From the NCBI GenBank assembly GCA_963662175.1, contig OY759218.1, positions 47,809,427-47,873,426 of the forward strand: a stretch of 64,000 nucleotides of DNA, written 5' to 3'. The translations under genes were made by a program, and so were the position numbers. Within the stretch, counting starts at the first letter, position 1, and the number at the start of each line of letters is the position of its first letter. This document shows positions 60,396 to 64,000 of this stretch, piece after piece. The DNA comes from Aradus depressus (Eukaryota; Arthropoda; Insecta; Hemiptera; Aradidae). The notes beneath the pieces are model-generated. The model did no database searches, was not told the DNA's origin, and worked only from the letters and a program-made list of their open reading frames with translations.

Positions 60396-60894
60396 ATTGA
60401 AAAAAAACGAAAAATGAGAGGAGAAACAAAGCGCGGGTGTATAGTCAAACCACTGATGGGTGAGTGTCTATATTGAGTAGCAGGGCACTCGAGATGAGTA
60501 GGATGCGGTGCCAGTGTGGCTACTCAAGAGGGTGTGCTCACACTGAGTCAGGAGCAGTATGTCACGTTGGCAGCCCTCCCATTAGAGAACCTGGGGTTCC
60601 TCCCCTTTTTATAGGTGATAAATGATTAATTGAGGGTGAGGTAGAGTGGGGGAATATGGGAGGAACGGTAGGAGGGGAGGTTGGCACCTGGAGCCAGAGA
60701 ACCAGCGCCATATTTACTCCAACTTCTCATCCCCCACCATCACCTGCATCTTGTCTCCCGACCACTCCAAATACATGGAGACCCATAGATAGGTGATACG
60801 CGAAGTCTCCAATCAGCCCCCCCCTCCCCCCCCAGCTATTTATTTCACGAAACTTCTAAGATGATTCCTGGGGATCGAAGAAAACATTTTTTTC

Positions 60895-61375
60895 ACTTCC
60901 TCAACTATACGAAGGGGAAGTTATAATCAGTCACAAATTTGACATTGAGTTTTCAACAGAATTTCATATTTTCCCACCCCGTGATTCCAAAAATGAAAAA
61001 CAATTTCCTGTCTGTGTGTGCCAGTGAACATGATAACTCCCGGTAGAATGAATATATCAACACTCAATTTTATATGTGTATACAGAACCCCATAAAGACG
61101 ACACCTATTGACGTTCAGCCAAATCGGCCAAGCAGAAGGGAAGGAGGGCTTAACACAAAAACTCTAATAACCGCCTATGTAATGAATGTATCGACATGAA
61201 AATTTATATTTAAATTTAAAAGTCGATAAGGACGTCACATATTATTTTCAGAAAAAGGAAATCAGAGGAGGGGGACTCAACTCAAAAATAGTAACTGGCG
61301 ACGTAATGAATGTATCGAAACGACATCCAGTGTGTAATTTCAAATCCCCATGACGATTATTTTATTTTATTGGAA
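60895..61375 (+). repeat. Family A copy
   Basis: CACTTCCTCAACTATACGAA and GGGGAAGTTATAATCAGTCA start it, three subunits follow, and it breaks off after TGTATCGAAACGACATCC, before the hairpin. Confidence 0.87.
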
Positions 61376-61491
61376 TTTTCGACTCGAAATTTCAGTCACA
61401 TTTTTGTGCTGTGTATGTTATTGCTAATGTTGACATGGTATCATACCTGTACCTCAAAGGTTAGGTAAGCTCCACTAGATCGAATTTTTTT

Positions 61492-61724
61492 TTACTCATG
61501 CCCGGGCTTTAACTACGAGGCCACATCGCTTACTACCAGAGTGCTCTTTAGTCGCCCTGATGGACATGAGCCTCACTCTAATGTCGGAGTCTTTAACGAG
61601 TACCTGACACCGGCTCGGGACTATCGCGTAACGTCCAACCCAAAGGACGGCGTGCTCAAGGTTTTTTTACTTTGACAAAAGATAAAAAACCTAATGGCCT
61701 CGGCTGAGTTTCGAACCCGCGAAT
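61492..61724 (-). repeat. tRNA-derived SINE, A-box end missing
   Basis: TTACTCATGCCCGGGCTTTA, ACGAGGCCACATCGCTTACT and AAGGACGGCGTGCTCAAGG, ending with B-box side GAGTTTCGAACCCGCG. Confidence 0.88.
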
Positions 61725-63359
61725 AAAACACAATATAGTATCGTAATAAAAATAGTAATATGGTTAAAAACGTTTATCCATCGGTAAAAGGAGGGAAGGG
61801 GTGTGCAGATACAGGGAGATGCTTCTCAATGAGGACGTCGTCCTCATATAATCTATGATTAAAGTAAAAATTATAAATGTATAAAGAACCACAGAATATA
61901 TATAGTTATTTACTTCACAATTATAGTATAATTGCATTTAGGTACATCATCCTGAAATATCTAATTTCACGTACAATTATTGAAAATAGACAGCTTTACG
62001 TTTTTTGGATAATTTCAGTTAATTACAGTAACAAATAAAGAATCGAAAAGTATTGAACTATTAACTTTCCATATAATTATAATGCTTATTTCTTCCCAAC
62101 ATTTCTCCATGAAAGATATGTTAAAATTCCCTCTTGTCCCTCTACAATTTGGAAAACTGGGACAATATATAACAATAACTTTGATAAAACAACAACAAAC
62201 ACAGTAGAAAATTGAAGAAATAGTGCTTAAATATGTTAACATGCTACTGGAAATAATGTTGTAGTGGGCAGGCTGAAATTGAGTGTTTTTACTTGCGTAA
62301 TACAAAATTATTCTCTTTGGCGTCTGAAATTTCCCTTTTCCCCCTTTATTGGTAATAGATTTCCCCTTTAAGTTTCCCTCACACCAAAAACTCTTTTGAA
62401 TTAGATTTATTCTTCAAATATTCTCCATTCTTGCGAATTCCGGCAGATGTAACTATTCTATTTTGAAGGTTTTTATTCAGGGTTAACTTCAGCTGCTTCA
62501 CTAAAATAGATGTTCTTCATTTTCTCTGTTTTCACTTGCTATTTCCCGTTTATCTTTTCCTTCCCTCCGCTGAAACATTTTTACTTTTCTTCTTGGATAG
62601 AACCTTCACGGTTTCTGTATACATGACTGATTCTTTATAATCTTTAAAATTAACCATTTGAAGAAAAATAGCTTGTAGGTTTTCACGTTTACGGATCAAT
62701 CAATAACATGAAAAAAAAAATTATAAATTATTTTGAACAACAATTTTCATCATAAAAGTTCCAATCATATAGCAGATTACAATAATTATTTTAGTAATAG
62801 TTGTAATGCAGAAGGTATAGAAATGAATATGTGGTTTAAGCATAGTTTGGGAATAGATATCGTGGTTAAGGCATAGTACAGAAATGAGTACGAGTATATA
62901 GGTTAAGACATAGAATATAAATGAATAGCGTTAGTTGAGGCTACCACACGAGCGGTTATTATACAAAAAGAGGAGGAATGCAAAAAAAAGTTAATTGATT
63001 CGAGGGGAATAAAAATCCGGCTTAGAGTAGGTTAAGAGTGAGTTGAGGTGAGGTGAGTTATGGGACAGATGGGAGTGGAGTCAGCCGGGTTGCTATTCTG
63101 ATTGCCAATCGGCTCGAATATAACTCCTAGGGTCTCTATTATTTTATTCTCTGCTGGACATTTAATTCGGCATTGTGGGCCAAGTATCCAATGAATGGGG
63201 GATGTAGTGCCGGTTGGCCTGCTTTGGGGCCTAGTGAACCGTGCTCTCCTCTCTCCTCCTACAATGCCAGTATTTACCCTCTCACACAACCTAGTCTACT
63301 GTTCCGTGTTCTATGTTCTATGGACCTACCGCTACCTCAGTCAAAAGCCAGACACTCAA

Positions 63360-63396
63360 GGGCGCCGGTCGCACAGAGCTACCGTGTTTGTCTTCT
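63360..63396 (+). repeat. SINE head fragment (A-box only)
   Basis: GGGCGCCGGTCGCACAGAGC followed by TACCGTGTTTGTC resembles the first 35 bp of the SINE with a few changes; the rest is absent. Confidence 0.55.
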
Positions 63397-63448
63397 TTCT
63401 GTTGGACCCCAGCCGGTGCCATTAGCGTTTCTTTACTTTCTTATATCT

Positions 63449-63560
63449 TTAGTGTAAGAAAGTATTGTAATTGTGCAGAAATAGAGTTTTCAGCGTAATT
63501 TTACGTTTCAAGATCCCCTCGCCACGCCTTGAACATGTTCGCGATGAAGTCTGTATGTAT
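63449..63560 (+). repeat. Family B 5' end, interrupted
   Basis: AGTGTAAGAAAGTATTGTAA and TTTACGTTTCAAGATCCCC match the start of the copy at 32528. It is cut by a foldback arm (about 63602-63650, TATTGTCTAATTCCAC) and then the Tc1-like element. Confidence 0.8.
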
Positions 63561-63659
63561 GTCCCATACCTTAGGGAAGTCCTGCCTTACAAATATTTGG
63601 TAAATAAAACAAAGAATTTGTTTAACATTTATATTGTCTAATTCCACAATATATATATA

Positions 63660-64000
63660 CAGTGACTCACAAAAGTCATCATACACCTCCCATATTGAAA
63701 GAAATTATCTCAATATCTCTGAATAAGCCGTGAAGAACAGAAAGTACTTCAAGAACTGTAAAGAGCATCTATTACTGCCTTCAAAGAGCAAATTGAATGA
63801 TATTTATAAAAAAGGAATAGCGCTTAAAAAAATTATTAACAAAAGAAATCAGTTACAGTACCTCACAAAAGTCTTCATACACCTTCAAATCATCTTCGTT
63901 TTTCGTTATTTAATATTTCGTAGGCCCACCCTTTTTCTGTAAAACATTTGTAAGACGTTTCGGGACTGAGGAAACTAATTTCTTACAAAGTGATTCCGGT
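63660..64000 (-). mobile_element. Tc1-like DNA transposon, 3' end, IR/DR type
   Basis: A TA dinucleotide (63658-63659) precedes CAGTGACTCACAAAAGTCAT, a typical Tc1-superfamily terminus. A second, similar block, CAGTACCTCACAAAAGTCTT, lies about 195 bp inside at 63856. Two direct repeats in one long terminal repeat is the IR/DR arrangement of some Tc1-like elements. The transposase C-terminus follows on the minus strand. The element continues past the window end. Confidence 0.9.
63910..64000 (-). CDS. Tc1-like transposase, C-terminal fragment
   Basis: The minus strand reads through 29 codons to a stop at 63910-63912. The protein ends LVSSVPKRLTNVLQKKGGPT then KY, the characteristic Tc1/mariner C-terminus (basic segment, KGGPTKY, stop). 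No in-frame stop or shift is visible in the part inside the window. The catalytic DDE residues lie outside, so activity cannot be judged. Confidence 0.9.
   Translation of the reverse strand, partial: PESLCKKLVSSVPKRLTNVLQKKGGPTKY

Larger units (their letters stand above)
49730..64000 (+). other. ey: Start of the next Pax6 intron or downstream region, over 14 kb
   Basis: No homeodomain sequence was found by eye on the plus strand, so the homeodomain exons presumably lie beyond the window. The stretch contains repeats listed separately. Parts with nothing recognisable are 49730-50414, 50951-51624, 52160-52630, 52680-52925, 54841-55290, 55696-56866, 57180-58110, 59030-60034, 60400-60890 and 61725-63448. 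The segments at 51240-51480, 59540-59760, 60440-60720 and 63030-63430 are relatively GC-rich but show no known protein. Confidence 0.7.

Noticed and set aside
49730..64000. Search for the Pax6 homeodomain (WFSNRRAKW and neighbours)
   Set aside because: Nothing resembling a homeodomain was found by eye, including in the GC-richer segments at 51240, 59540, 60440 and 63030. I therefore report no such exon.

Overview
This is eukaryotic, AT-rich, repeat-saturated DNA, most likely from an insect. The only gene I can assign firmly is a plus-strand Pax6 gene of the eyeless (ey) type. Four coding exons are recognisable: 24802-24967, 30291-30471, 48437-48582 and 49635-49729. Together they encode the whole paired domain and the start of the linker to the homeodomain. 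Codon phases match across all three junctions and every intron is GT-AG. The first coding exon or exons and the homeodomain exons were not found, so the gene probably runs off both ends. Insect evidence is the ey-specific paired-domain residues, a five-unit TTAGG-type interstitial repeat, and Tc1 and Jockey-like transposon remains. I cannot name the species.

Layout. 1-24801 is upstream flank or first-intron DNA. It holds a 57-bp tandem array (195-707), several foldback elements, a 143/140-bp satellite with higher-order structure (10018-11721), a Jockey-type retrotransposon remnant, many interspersed repeats, and two weak candidate exons of unknown genes (6012-6265 minus, 6431-6667 plus). A 77-104 bp tandem repeat runs directly into the acceptor of the first recognised Pax6 exon. 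The introns of 5.3, 18.0 and 1.05 kb are filled mainly with the same repeat families. The last intron continues past 14 kb and ends in a Tc1-like transposon that is cut by the window edge.

The repeat landscape has three main parts. Family A is a non-coding element built of degenerate subunits of about 140-170 bp, with a terminal GGTGAATCACC hairpin and an ACTTCCCCAGC inverted end. Family B is a second long non-coding repeat, often the host of nested insertions. The third is a tRNA-derived SINE family with two tail types and, in one copy, a clear target-site duplication. On top of these are many foldback elements; a subset carries a CTGANGA...GAAAC motif.

I see no sign of a bacterial-type system, CRISPR, rRNA genes or a functional tRNA. 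The most interesting items are the Pax6 exons and their repeat-invaded splice context, an intronic array of TGAGTCA (AP-1-like) motifs, the satellite growing out of family A, and the unclassified repeat families themselves. All family names here are mine, and no database search was possible.
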